The notes beneath the pieces were generated by a model. The model searched no databases. It was not told where the DNA came from and saw nothing but the letters and a program-made list of their open reading frames with translations. Both the position numbers and the translations under genes were made by a program. Positions 37,625-48,629 of a DNA stretch of 64,000 bases are shown here, in pieces. The DNA comes from Symbiodinium natans (Eukaryota; Sar; Dinophyceae; Suessiales; Symbiodiniaceae): assembly GCA_905221605.1 (NCBI GenBank), contig CAJNDS010000497.1, forward strand, positions 60,696 through 124,695, read 5' to 3'. Each line of letters opens with the position of its first letter. Positions within the stretch are counted from its first letter, which is position 1.

Positions 37625-39382
37625 GAAGCATCAAAACGTATGAGAGAAGCGAAACACAGAACGAAACCGCAAGATCGCAACCTTCGCAGCCCGCAGCAGA
37701 TCCCAAGGCGCTGACACATGGAACGCGCGGTTTTTCCAGGTTACATGGACCGGTTCGGAAATTTTTCAAGGCTTTGCGAACCCAACCAACCCATTTCTTC
37801 GTCATGCCCTTGTTGCAAGGCATCAGTCCAGACGATCCAGAGAAGTATTAGGTGCAAGCGCATGCGCGCCCTGCTTCGGGGTGCAGCTCCCGGAGGGGAC
37901 ACACTTCCGCGTAGAGCCTTCGGACGCGCTATAACTTGCGGCGAAAGTGGTGCTGGTCCTCATACCAGGACTCAGAACGTTGTTTTTGGCGGACGACAGT
38001 CAAAGGTCACTCCCAGGACGGGGGTCCCAAAAAGGTGCCATGGAGGGGAGGTAATTTCTCGTTGGGGGTCCTGGCTGCTTGTTCTAGACTCCTGACCGGA
38101 AGCCGAGGCGAATTCTGCACAAAAGCCACGAACTAATGGACTCAGAAACTTTTTTGTGAGATTTTTCTGCGTTTTTTTCGTTTTTTCGTCAGCTGAGTTT
38201 TCCCGGAAGGGTCTACAAAAAGGAGGCAAAAGGCCGCTTCAGCCTGTAAACGAAATAATTTAATGGTCTTGTGGTAGTCGTGTGTTGATTCGGAACTCGC
38301 CCGCCCGCGACGCTGTAGCTGATCTCTCCGGCCACCAGTGTCCTTTGTGCTGCACAGGCATCGGGCAGCGGAAAGATACAGGTCGACATCGGCCCCAGCC
38401 CCGACTCTTCCACGAAATGCGCTATGCCCTTAGGGGTGCAGCGAGGGATCCGATGAGCTCGATGAGTTCGGCAGCCGTGCGTGATCCAACGCAGACGGCC
38501 CAGGTCCCAAGCCCTGGCGGCCTGACCTGTGATGACACGGCATCACAAATCGGCCGCGATGGCAAATGGCCAGACACGCCTCGAGCTCAGCATGGCATGA
38601 GCATCACATTCCAAACTGTTGGCATTTCCCGGGCTGGTGTGAAAGTGGTGAATCCCTGAGGTTCCACGTGTATCATGACGGGGACCAGATCTGCGCGCAT
38701 CGTACAGACTACGATAAGCCATGGGGGCTTCACTTGGTCCAGCCCTGAGCAGCGGCCGAGCATTGGTCGGTCTGCGGTCTTACAAGCATAAGTAGCCTGA
38801 ACTCATCTTACTCGGGGATGCAGGGGCTTGCTGGGACGAAGCAACCCAGTTGCGTGCCTTTCCGGACCCGGGTGTGTGCGCACGCATGTGGGCTTTCCGG
38901 CCTGTCCCACCCCGCATTAACAATACAGGAAAAAGGGGCTAATTCCAAAGCTTGTGCACGTGAGATGGATGCAGTAGATCGAAGGTGGGTTCATGAGCTG
39001 CATGAGGGTCTTGCAGGGTGTTTTTTTTTACATACACGCTGGACGCCTTGGTAAGTTTGTTCATGAGACGCCCCCGAGGTCTTCAATTTTATGGGGGCCC
39101 TTTAGCCACCTCTCCTTAAGTTATATCCAGCTTCATCACCTCAGCAAGGCTGTTTCCAAATGGTCGAGGGTTTCATGGGGTCCATGAGTACCCCCTCCCT
39201 GTGCGGTTGGTCCAGGCGGTGTGGTTGCAGTTGCAGGTCGGAAATTTCATGGTTTTCCCTATTCTCATTCCCCTGTTTCGCTCCAGTCTCTTTCCCTGTT
39301 GCGTGCATCACCCTCGAATTGCCAGTATTAAGGTGCTGCACTGCCATCATCATGGACCTGGGCTAGAGGTGCCTTGCGTTTG
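37625..39382 (+). repeat. Tandem segmental duplication, unit A1
   Basis: Homologous to 39590-41487. The 3' part (from the AAAGGCCGCTTCAGCCTGT word at 38229) is nearly identical for about 1.1 kb, with an extra ~28 bp near 38285 in A1. The 5' part is recognisable only in patches, such as GCAGCCCGCAGCAGATCCCA (about 37696 and 39673) and GTCAGCTG-GTTTT-CCGGAAGG (about 38191 and 40089). Confidence 0.8.
38312..38748 (+). CDS. RTD-PWG module exons, unit A1
   Basis: Two adjacent coding-like stretches. The first (to 38659) contains a Cys-Asp-Asp block, GGLTCDDTASQIGRDGKWPDT. The second (38661-38748) reads RFHVYHDGDQICAHRTDYDK then PWGLHLVQP and a stop. They lie in different frames, separated by CCCTGAG|GTTCC, so an intron or a frameshift divides them. 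The same two blocks recur in A2 and in all three B units, which argues for a real domain. I do not recognise a named family. The alternating hydrophobic residues suggest a small beta-rich extracellular or carbohydrate-binding-type fold, but that is inference. Confidence 0.45.
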
Positions 39383-39589
39383 TTACGGCAATGCTCCCAC
39401 GTGTGCGCCCTTCCTTTGATCTTCCTCGGGTTCGCAAATTGAAGGCCTGGATGCATGAGAGCCACAGCAGCCACAGCAGCCCCAGCAGCCACAGCTCCTC
39501 CGCATCCTCTCATTTCTCAGGAGGGCAGGCGCATGTGCTGTGCGTGTGCTATTGCCCTTCCCTGTGATTGGGTTCGCCGATAGCGTTTG
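39383..39589. other. Spacer between A units
   Basis: Contains a short CAGCAGCCACAGCAGCCCCAGCAGCC-type run. No gene is supported. Confidence 0.4.
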
Positions 39590-41487
39590 AGAGAAAAGAA
39601 GAAAGCCTATCAGAGAACGCAACCACAAGATCTGCTTTTGAATTTGAGTTCGGAACCCCCTAAGATTTTTGCAGCCCGCAGCAGATCCCAACGAGCTGAC
39701 ACATGGCACGTGCTGTCTATACCTGCTGCGCTGAGTGGATAACAGGTTTGGACATACCACGATGCAGGTTCTGAGGCTTATTTGTTCAGAAGTTGCAGTA
39801 ATTTAACCGCTAACGCGAAGCCGCCTCGGCAAGGGTACCGAGGCGAATTGAGGGTTCACGAGAAGTGGCACAGGGGTGCCGCAAGATGCTGTAGGAGAGG
39901 TGGGTGGGGGGGTGGCAAGAACACGATTTCTCACATCCGCCCCCCTATGGTGGCCCAAAATCTCCCATGGTCCCGGCACGTCGTCCGCATCTGGACACTG
40001 GTCGGCCAGGGGGGGTACCTATTCCGCGCAAAAAAAGACTCGGCCGCGCACTTGGCGGGGTAGGGGAACGCCATGAACTAACGCCACTGTCAGCTGGGTT
40101 TTGCCGGAAGGTCGGGGCCAAATGACAGTATGTAGAAGTGCACAGGAGGACGCAAACAGGAAGGTTGGTTGAGGTGTTGTGCAGAAGCAATCCAGACCCA
40201 TCAACCGAAGTGCACCGTGCTGACCTATGTAGCTGCCTGAGTAGTTGTGCAGCACCCAACCTTTTTGTTTCAATTCATGAAGAAGAAACAAAAGGCCGCT
40301 TCAGCCTGTAAACGAATAATGTTATGGTCTTGTGGTAGCCACGATGCTGTAACTGATCTCTCCGGCCACCAGTGTCCTTTGTGCTGCACAGGCATCGGGC
40401 AGCGGAAAGATACAGGTCGACATCGGCCCCAGCCCCGACTCTTCCACGAAATGCGCTATGCCCTTAGGGGTGCAGCGAGGGATCCGATGAGCTCGATGAG
40501 TTCGGCAGCCGTGCGTGATCCAACGCAGACGGCCCAGGTCCCAAGCCCTGGCGGCCTGACCTGTGATGACACGGCATCACAAATCGGCCGCGATGGCAAA
40601 TGGCCAGACACGCCTCGAGCTCAGCATGGCATGAGCATCACATTCCAAACTGTTGGCATTTCCCGGGCCGGTGTGAAAGTGGTGAATTCCTGAGGTTCCA
40701 CGTGTATCATGACGGGGACCAGATCTGCGCGCATCGTACAGACTACGATAAGCCATGGGGGCTTCACTTGGTCCAGCCCTGAGCAGCGGCCGAGCATTGG
40801 TCGGTCTGCGGTCTTACAACCATAAGTAGCCTGAACTCATCTTACTCGGGGATGCAAGGGCTTGCTGGGACGACGCAACCCAGTTGCGTGCCTTTCCGGA
40901 CCCAGGCGTGTGCGCACGCATGTGGGCTTGCCGGCCTGTCCCACCCCGCATTAACAATACAGGAAAAAGGGGCTAACTCCAAAGCTTGTGCACGTGAGAT
41001 GGATGCAGTAGATCGAAGGTGGGTTCATGAGCTGCATGAGGGTCTTGCAGGGGGGTTCCTGGAGCGCCAATTCAAGGCCGTGTGCAAGGATGGGAAAAAT
41101 GAACGCTTGGACTGGTCTCTACGCCTTGGTGAGTTTTTTTCATGAGACCCCCATGAGGTCTTCAATTTTATGGGGGCCCTTTAGCCACCTCTCCTTAAGT
41201 TATATCCCTTCTTCATCACCTCAGCAAGGCTGTTTCCAAATGGTCGAGGGTTTCATGGGGTCCATGATTACCCCCTCCCACCCCGAAACCCTTGTCTCTT
41301 TCCTGTTACAGCCCGTGCGGTTGGTCTAAGGGGTGTGGTTGCAGTTGCAGGTCGGGAATTTTCATGGTTTTCCCCTATCCTCATCCCCTGTTTCGCACCA
41401 GTCCTTTCACTGTTACCTCGAATTGCCAGTATTAAGGTGCTGCACTGCCATCATCATGGACATGGGCCAGAGGAGCCTTGCATTTAT
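39590..41487 (+). repeat. Tandem segmental duplication, unit A2
   Basis: Second copy of A1, offset by about 2.03 kb. It carries a ~50-bp segment near 41055-41110 that differs from A1 and a ~35-bp insertion near 41280-41315. A1 and A2 are otherwise nearly identical over the 3' 1.1 kb. Confidence 0.82.
40346..40782 (+). CDS. RTD-PWG module exons, unit A2
   Basis: Same content as in A1: a CDD/GKWPDT block ending at 40693 and the ICAHRTD...PWGLHL block ending with a stop at 40782. Very few differences from A1, consistent with recent duplication or gene conversion. Confidence 0.45.
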
Positions 41488-41819
41488 TAGTCCAATCCGA
41501 GTGCATAGAAAGAGTGAGTGCTTGGGCGCTGGGCGAAGATTTACTGCGGAGTAGGAAGCGCGTCAAACAAAAACCTACATTCTGGCGTTTGAGAGCCCTG
41601 GGCCGGGGGGGCGGGGGCGCATAGATCTTGATATTTTGGTTGTATATTGGTTCAGCGCGCATCCGAATCTCAGAAGTCTACTTGTTCCTGCATGTTCTTG
41701 TTTCCGAGTTGCCACATTTGCAGGCACCGCACTCGGAGAGCCACAGCTTTTCCTTCGGAGGATCCGAAGGAGGATCCGAGGTGCATCTCTCGCTTGATCC
41801 GTGTCTCTGTGTGAGTCTG

Positions 41820-42030
41820 ACTGTGAGTGAGTGTGAGTGTGAGTGTGAGTGTGGGTGTGGGTGTGGGTGTGGGTGTGGGGGGGGGGGGGTGTGGGTGTGG
41901 GTGTGGGTGTGGGTGTGGGTGTGGGTGTGGGTGTGGGTGTGGGTGTGGGTGTGGGTGTGGGTGTGGGTGTGGGTGTGAGTGTGAGTGTGAGTGTGAGTGT
42001 GAGTGTGAGTGTGAGTGTGAGTGTGAAACC
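41820..42030. repeat. (GTGGGT)n hexanucleotide array flanked by (GTGAGT)n
   Basis: Roughly 30 six-base units. Central GTGGGT is flanked on both sides by GTGAGT, with a G12 run near 41878-41889. It gives long His/Pro, His/Thr and Gly/Val frames on both strands that are not genes. Confidence 0.95.
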
Positions 42031-42352
42031 GGACGCATGCTGATTTACCAGACTTTCTGTGCCGACACTCGCAGTACGGGCATGAGAGTCTCGGCAACAG
42101 GTTGTGAGTTATTTGCAGGCTGGGTCCTATCCGATGAAAATCGGTAGCAACTTGGCGTCCGACATGAAATGTGCCGGTGGCTTATGGTGGCTTATGGTGG
42201 CCTTCGTTGGCGTTGCCCTTCAGCAGTGTTGTGATGTTTTGCTTTCGAGGCGGCGCCACCTGGAAAGGTCTCTTGCCCCACAGAGGCTAAGGTGCAGTGC
42301 CTGCTTTGCCAGTGCCCTTCGAATATGTGATTGTTGATTCCACCTTTCTCTA

Positions 42353-43300
42353 TAGCATGGCAGGCAGATGGCCCGGAAGACCCCAAAGATACGCAGCTGG
42401 CCCAGCGACAGCTGTACGGCAGTTTGCAGAAGCAAAGGGTATCACCCTCCTGCCCGAGGTTCAAGATCTTCGAGAATGATCATGGCCTGATTTGTGCGAA
42501 GCGTACCGACGCCCCATCTCCTTGGGGGGTGGATCTGGCCAATGACCTAGTTGCGGGCATGTGATTGTCCATTGCCTTGCACACATTCTTCCTGAGAATG
42601 GTCGTTCCAGTTGCTGGCAAGGTGATTCCCTGCAAGAAGGCAAGGCAGCTGCCTGATTTGGGAGGTGGCGCCCGCTTTCCGTATGCGTTCTGATCAGGTT
42701 GGACATTGGGAGACTCCGACACACAAGGCCCGATTGCTGATTTTGTTGCCCTTAGCTCTTGGTCCATACACGTCCTACATGTCCGGTTCGGACCCACATT
42801 CTTTTGAGAGGCCTCGTCCAAGTTCTCGGGCATGGTCGAGATTCCGGTAGGCAGCAGCATGCACTCCTCGACCAAATGCGCCAGGACCATACTGTCCACT
42901 GTCAACGATGTTATGACCTGCGTTGCACCCCGTAGATTCGAGTGTGCTTGCCGTGCCACAGATATGCTTCCCGGATGTCCAAGGTGGACGATCCAGGTCA
43001 CATCTCCTGTGACGATGAGGCCTCTCAACGGGGCAGGGCAGGCGAGTTCCCAGACACGTGGGGGCCGCCCAGAGGGAAGAGCACTTTCCGCTTCGCTTTG
43101 CGACTGCGACGCCTTCGAAGTTCTTGAAAGCGCATTACGCATTTCGCATCTGAGGTTCCACGTCTACCACGAGAATGGCAAAATCTGCGCTCATCGTACA
43201 GACCACGAAGATCCTTGGGGTCTTCACCTGGCGAGGGTCCCAGCATGGCCCAGCATGGCCCAGCATGGCCCAGCATGGCGGCCTTGGGAGCTGCTCTCAT
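42353..43300 (+). CDS. RTD-PWG module exons, unit B1
   Basis: Exon X (about 42366-42563) reads DGPEDPKDTQLAQRQLYGSL then FKIFENDHGLICAKRTDAPS and PWGVDLANDL, ending in a stop. Further on, a block with a CDDEASQRGRAGE core (about 42985-43120) is followed by exon Y (43150-43238) with FHVYHENGKICAHRTDHED and PWGLHLAR. X and Y are paralogous: both start just after a GAG|GTTC boundary and share ICA-[KH]-RTD-x(4)-PWG. The connecting frames do not join without splicing. Function unknown. Confidence 0.42.
43239..43279. repeat. 10-bp minisatellite CCCAGCATGG, 4 copies
   Basis: Directly follows exon Y of unit B1. Confidence 0.9.
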
Positions 43301-43479
43301 GCTCGCGCAGAGTTGCAGATGTTGCTCTGAGGTCCTGCACTGTCACCACAAGGACCGGGTATGACCGGGTGCTGATATTGCGTGCTATGCGTGATGCCGT
43401 GTTCTGCAACGAAAGACTGACAGCCTACTGCGAGGCCCCAAATGGCCACAAGTCTTTTGACAGGGGGCTGTGATGAGTC

Positions 43480-45090
43480 ATGATCGATACGAAGGTTGTC
43501 AAAAACAGTGTATTGTGGTTGTGGTTTAGAAAGGAATGCTCACGAGGAGTGTTCAGCTTATAAAGCGAGAAGGAGCGCGCTGAGCACACAAAAACTAACG
43601 ATAAGGTTTTGCAGGGTGCCAGCCGTATGCGCCCAAGCCGATTCGGTCGCTTGGCCAGGGTTGTTTGAACGAACGAGAATGCGACCATAGCCAGAGCGAT
43701 AACTTTTTGATCACGACTCGTGTGCATACCTTTTGTTGAGCCCGTTCATCAAAACCTCAATCCACGAGCATGTCCTTCCATGTGCGCCCAAAGCCTTTGC
43801 TCTTGGTCTAAGTTTGCTTTTGCGTGCAAACGCTGCAATTGGATAAGCTGCAAACAACAACTTGCCTGTAGGGACCAGAAAATTTGGTGAGCGAACTAGG
43901 TACCGTGGGTTGGATTCCACTTAGGATGTCCGATGGTGAGCATGCCAAGCAGGTTGAATTTATCGAAAGACCTTCTGAGAGCTGTGCGTAGTGAGGGGCT
44001 TAGTGTGCAGCTAGCTTTCGTTGGCCCTAGCTTATTTCTCGAGTTCTCTCTATACCGAAGTGTGCAGAAAAAGAAGAAGAAAAAAGAAGAAGAGAGAGAC
44101 TGGGCTTGTGGAGCATTGGGAGGAGCATCCGAACCTCAAGCCGCAGGCGCCGCTGCTTAGTGCGCAGTAGGCCCAGTGGGCTTTGCATCTAATTGTCGTC
44201 TGGATGTTGCGATCGATGTCGGAGCTTTCTGGCAGATGTAAATTGGTGGTCGGGGCTTTTGTAAGTGTGTAGAAACTAAGTGACTGTGAGGCGTTGTACT
44301 ATGTTTTCCGGGCTTTTCCCGACGTTTCAGGCTCGCATAAAACCGAACACGGCAAGGCAACTGACGCTCGTGCATCATACCGGGGATTGAAAACTTGTAC
44401 CCGACTGAAGAAATCTGTGCCTGGTTGAAGATCTGACATCAGCCACAGCTGCATGACTGTCCAATCCGAATGCATAGTGCCCGCTGCAGTCCCGCTGCTC
44501 TTGGTTCTCACGGAAGCGGTATACTACCCTGCAGTGTGTACCTGGACACACAACAGGGACTCCTGTCCGCCTTGCTGACAGTGCCTTTCCCAGCCTTTAC
44601 TTATTTCCGTTTTGCGTCGTGATGCTATGCATCCCGATGTATTGCGTTTCCAAGCAAGCACAGATCTTAGACAGTTTGTCAATCGGTTAGAAAGCTTCCT
44701 AGGGAAGGCGTCCCTTTGATTCAGCTGTAGTAATTGCACTTTTGATGAGATCATTTCGGGAGTTCTTGTTTCGCGTGTGCGTGTCTCCCTGCGGAATTGG
44801 TTCTTGTAGCCGAGTTTTGAGCCTGAACATTTCAAAATGGGCGAGCCGCTTTAGGGCCATGCACCACACTTAGAGTTTTAAATTTTGGTGTGGTTGAGAA
44901 GATCAGGCACAGGTACCTGCTTGAGATTTTGGCACTATGCTCATCTTCGCTGTGCGCCTGCAGGCAAAACAAAGACTGTGCCGCTCAAAGGTCAATAGCT
45001 CAATAACGCATAGGTTGCATGTCAAGGGGTTTGCAGCCGAAACGCGCGAGCCGGGATCACGTCTGCAAACTCAAGCAGTCGCCGAACAGC
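43480..45090. other. Spacer between units B1 and B2
   Basis: No confident gene. 44085-44160 (ACTGGGCTTGTGGAGCATTG and following) resembles 48450-48505 downstream of B3, so the duplicated block extends past the unit ends in diverged form. Confidence 0.45.
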
Positions 45091-45619
45091 TTGCGTTCGG
45101 ATCTTCGAATCCTACTTGTTCCTGCATGTCGTTGCTCCCGAAATGTGGCCAGGCACCGCACTCGGAGAGCCACAGCTTCTCCTTCGGGGAATCTTTTGGA
45201 GGATCCGAAGGAGGATCCGAGGTGCATCTCGCTTGGGGCGTAAGCTTTGTTTCTGTAAGTTTGCATGCTTTGCAAACCCGACGCATCCTGACTTACCCGA
45301 CTTTCTGTGCCGACATGGACATTTTTTGGTACGGGCATGAGAGTCTCAGCAACAGGTTGTGAGTTATTTGCAGGCTGGGTTCTATCCGATGATCATCGGT
45401 AGCAACTTGGCGTCCGACATGAAATGTGCCGGTGGCTTATGGTGCTTATGGTGGCCTTCGTTTGCGTTGCCCTTGAGCAGTGTTGCGATGTTTTGCTTTC
45501 GAGGCGGCGCCACCTGGAAAGGTCTCTTGCCCCACAGAGGCTAAGGTGCAGTGCCTGCTTTGCCAGTGCCCTTCGAATGTGTGATTGTTGATTCCACCTT
45601 TCTCTATAGCATGGCAGGC

Positions 45620-46495
45620 AGATGGCCCGGAAGACCCCAAAGATACGCAGCTGGCCCAGCGACAGCTGTACGGCAGTTTGCAGAAGCAAAAGGATTTCAC
45701 CCTCCTGCCCGAGGTTCAAGATCTTCGAGAATGATCATGGCCTGATTTGTGCGAAGCGTACCGACGCCCCATCTCCTTGGGGGGTGCATCTGGCCAATGA
45801 CCTAGTTGCGGGCATGTGATTGTTTATGGCCTTGCACGCATTCTTCGAATGCTCGTCCCAGCTGCTGGGCAAGGTGATTCCCTGCAAAAAGGCAAGGCAG
45901 CTGCCTGATTTGGGAGGTGGCGCCCGCTTTCTGTATGCATTCTTATCAGGTTGGACATTGGGAGACGCCGACACACAAGGCCCGATTGCTGATTTTGTTG
46001 CCCTTAGCTCTTGGTCCATACACGTCCTCCATGTCCGGTTCGGACCCACATTATTTTGAGAGGCCTCGTCCAAGTTCTCGGGCATGGTCGAGCTTCCGGT
46101 AGGCAGCAGCATGCACTCCTCGACCAAATGCGCCAGGACCATACTGTCCACTGTCAACGATGTTATGACCTGCATTGCACCCCGTAGATTCGAGTGTGCT
46201 TGCCGTGCCACAGATATGCTTGCCGGATGTCCAAGGTGGACGATCCAGGTGACATCTACTGTGACGATGAGGCCTCCCAACGGGGCAGGCCTGGCGAGTA
46301 CCCAGACACGTGGGGGCCGCCCAGAGGGAAGGGAAGAGCACTTTTCGCTTCGCTTTGCGACTGCGACGCCTTCGAAGTTCTTGAAAGCGCATTACGCATT
46401 TCGCATCTGAGGTTCCACGTCTACCACGAGAATGGCAAAATCTGCGCTCATCGTACAGACCACGAAGATCCTTGGGGTCTTCACCTGGCGAGGGT
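45620..46495 (+). CDS. RTD-PWG module exons, unit B2
   Basis: Exon X (45700-45819) and exon Y (46407-46495) match those of B1. In exon X the run AAGCAAAAGGATTTC differs in length from B1 (AAGCAAAGGGTATC), which shifts the upstream frame relative to the ICAKRTD block. This copy may therefore be disrupted or spliced differently. Between the two exons, ECSSQLLGKVIPCKKARQLP (about 45848-45907) also looks coding. Confidence 0.4.
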
Positions 46496-46496
46496 C

Positions 46497-46547
46497 CCAG
46501 CATGGCCCAGCATGGCCCAGCATGGCCCAGCATGGCCCAGCATGGCG
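46497..46547. repeat. 10-bp minisatellite CCCAGCATGG, 5 copies
   Basis: Follows exon Y of unit B2, at the same place as in B1 and B3. Confidence 0.9.
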
Positions 46548-46735
46548 GCCTTGGGAGCTGCTCTCATGCTCGCGCAGAGTTGCAGATGTTGCTCTGAGGT
46601 CCTGCACTGTCACCACAAGGACTGGGTATGACCGGGTGCTGATGTTAGGATCTTTGAATCCTACTTGTTCCTGCATGTTGTTGTTCCCGAATTGCCGCAT
46701 TTGCAGGCACCGCACTCGGAGAGCCACAGCTTTTC

Positions 46736-46833
46736 CTTCGGAGGATCCTTTGAAGGATCTTTCGGAGGATCCGCAGGAGGATCTTTCGGAGGATCTGCAG
46801 GAGGATCTTTCGGAGGATCCGCAGGAGGATCCG
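46736..46833. repeat. 24-bp minisatellite GGAGGATCTTTCGGAGGATCCGCA
   Basis: About four copies in B3, against a single short GGAGGATCC patch at the matching place in B1 (about 41755-41785) and B2 (about 45181-45222). In one frame it encodes a Ser-Phe-Gly-Gly-Ser-Ala-Gly-Gly repeat. Confidence 0.88.
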
Positions 46834-46921
46834 AGGCGCATCTCTAGCTTGGGGCGTGTTTTTTTTGTAAGTTTGCATGCTTTGAAGACCGTACCCGACC
46901 TTTTCCGCAAGTGGAAAGTTT

Positions 46922-48058
46922 TTGGCAAGGGCATTCGAGTCTCAGCAGCAGGTTATGATTTGCTTGCAGGCTGAGGAGTATTCGGTGATCGTCGGTAGCA
47001 ATTTGGCGTCCGACATCAAATGTGCCGGTGGCTTATGGTCACCCCATTGGTCTTCCGCAGTGCTGCAATGTCTTGTTTTCGAGGTGTGGCCACCTGGAAA
47101 GGTCTCTTGCCCGCCGGAGGCTTCTCAGGTGCAGCGCGTGCGTTGCCAGTGCCCATTCGGATATGCGATTGTTGATTCCACTTCTTCCGTACAGCAGGCA
47201 GATGGCCCGGAAGACCCCAAAGATACGCGGCTGGCCCAGCGACAGCTGTACGGCAGTCTGCAAAGGCAAAGGATTTCACCCTCCTGCCCGAGGTTTAAGA
47301 TCTTCGAGGATGACGAAGGAATGATTTGTGCGAAGCGTACCGACGCCCCATCTCCTTGGGGGGTGCATCTGGCCAATGACCTGGTTGCGGGCATGTGATT
47401 GTTTATGGCCCTTTTACACATTCTTCGAATGCTCGTCCCAACTGCTGGCAAGGTGATTCCCTGCAAAAAGGCAAGGCAGCTGCCTGATTTGGGAGGTGGC
47501 GCCCGCTTTCTGTACGCGTTCTGATCAGGTCGGACATTGGGAGACGCCGACACACAAGGCCCAATTGCTGTGGATTTTGCCCTTATAGTTCCATACCCCT
47601 CCTACATGTCCGGTTCGGAGCTACGTTCCCTTGAGAGGCCTCGTCCAAGTTTCCGGGCATGGTCGAGATTCCGGTCGGCAGCAGCATGCACTCCTCGACC
47701 AAATGCGCCAGGACCATACTGTCCACTGTCAACGATGTTAGGACCTGCATTGCGCCCGTAGATTCGAGTGTGCTTGCCGTGCCACAGATATGCTTGCCGG
47801 ATGTCCAAGGTGGACGATCCAGGTGACATCTACTGTGACGATGAGGCCTCTCAACGGGGCAGGCCTGGCGAGTACCCAGACACGTGGGGGCCGCCCAGAG
47901 CACTTTCCGCTTCGCTTTGCGACTGCGACGCCTTCGAAGTTCTTGAAAGCGCAGTACGCATTTCGCATCTGAGGTTCCACGTCTACCACGAGAATGGCAA
48001 AATCTGCGCTCATCGTACAGACCACGAAGATCCTTGGGGTCTTCACCTGGCGAGGATC
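46922..48058 (+). CDS. RTD-PWG module exons, unit B3
   Basis: A continuous 158-codon frame (46922-47398) ends with exon X: PEDPKDTRLAQRQLYGSLQR, then FKIFEDDEGMICAKRTDAPS and PWGVHLANDL. Exon Y (47968-48058) reads FHVYHENGKICAHRTDHED and PWGLHLAR. This is the most intact of the B copies; the first half of the long frame may still be intronic. No signal peptide or other known domain is evident. Being upstream of the thrombospondin-repeat gene on the same strand, these exons could be its 5' part or separate genes. Confidence 0.45.
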
Positions 48059-48123
48059 CCAGCATGGCCCAGCATGGCCCAGCATGGCCCAGCATGGCCC
48101 AGCATGGCTCAGCACGGCCCAGT
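48059..48123. repeat. 10-bp minisatellite CCCAGCATGG, about 7 copies
   Basis: Follows exon Y of unit B3. The last two copies are imperfect. Confidence 0.9.
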
Positions 48124-48374
48124 CTCGCGGCCTTGGGAACTGCTCTCATGCTCGCGCAGAGTTGCAGATGTTGCTCTGAGGTCCTGCACTGTCACCACAA
48201 GGACCGGGTATGACCAGGTGCTGATATTGCGTGATATGCGTGATGCTGTAATCTGCAACGAAAGACTGACAGCCTATTGCGACGCCTCAAATGGCCACTC
48301 GTGCGCTGCTAGCAGCTAACGTTGGCCCTCCTTTCAACCCTTTTCAACTGCAAGCCTTCTCAAGTCCTGGAACT

Positions 48375-48400
48375 CAGAGAGAGAGAGAGAGAGAGAGACT
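48375..48400. repeat. (GA)n microsatellite
   Basis: About ten GA units. Confidence 0.9.
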
Positions 48401-48511
48401 GCGTGCACCCCTCAAGCCCCGTAGAAGAAGAAGAGCCGGGGAGACACTGGGCTTGTGGAGCATTGAGAGGAACTCCCGCAGCCCAAGCCGGAGGCGCTGC
48501 CAATGTCGATG

Positions 48512-48563
48512 GCAGTAGGCTCAGTAGGCTCAGTAGGCTCAGTAGGGCTCGGTAGGGCTCGGT
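48512..48563. repeat. 10-bp minisatellite CAGTAGGCTC
   Basis: Four to five copies, the last ones with an extra G. Confidence 0.88.
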
Positions 48564-48629
48564 AAGCAAGCGGAGGTTTCCTGGGGGAGGGAAGAGGCGA
48601 TAGATGCTGGGGTGTGGTTCCATGAGAAG

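Larger units (their letters stand above)
41661..43460 (+). repeat. Tandem segmental duplication, unit B1
   Basis: First of three homologous units (B2 45096-46643, B3 46644-48302). All start with CCTACTTGTTCCTGCATGT-like sequence and a GGAGGATCC-rich patch. Each continues through two paralogous RTD-PWG exons and ends after a CCCAGCATGG minisatellite. B1 alone has a large (GTGGGT)n expansion near its start. Confidence 0.82.
45096..46643 (+). repeat. Tandem segmental duplication, unit B2
   Basis: Second B unit. Its 3' end is cut short compared with B1 and B3 and joins B3 directly at about 46643, a head-to-tail junction. Confidence 0.85.
46644..48302 (+). repeat. Tandem segmental duplication, unit B3
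   Basis: Third B unit, starting GTTAGGATCTTTGAATCC right after B2. It carries the longest GGAGGATC minisatellite and the longest CCCAGCATGG array of the three units. Confidence 0.85.

Noticed and set aside
41670-42097. His/Pro- and His/Thr-repeat proteins on either strand
   Set aside because: Translation of the (GTGGGT)n microsatellite; a hexamer array leaves all frames open.
42480-48149. Minus-strand open frames conserved in the B units (for example 42480-43142, 45735-46280, 47583-48149)
   Set aside because: They are conserved only because the units are recent duplicates. Plus-strand exons X and Y explain the constraint better, and the minus frames run into the minisatellite.
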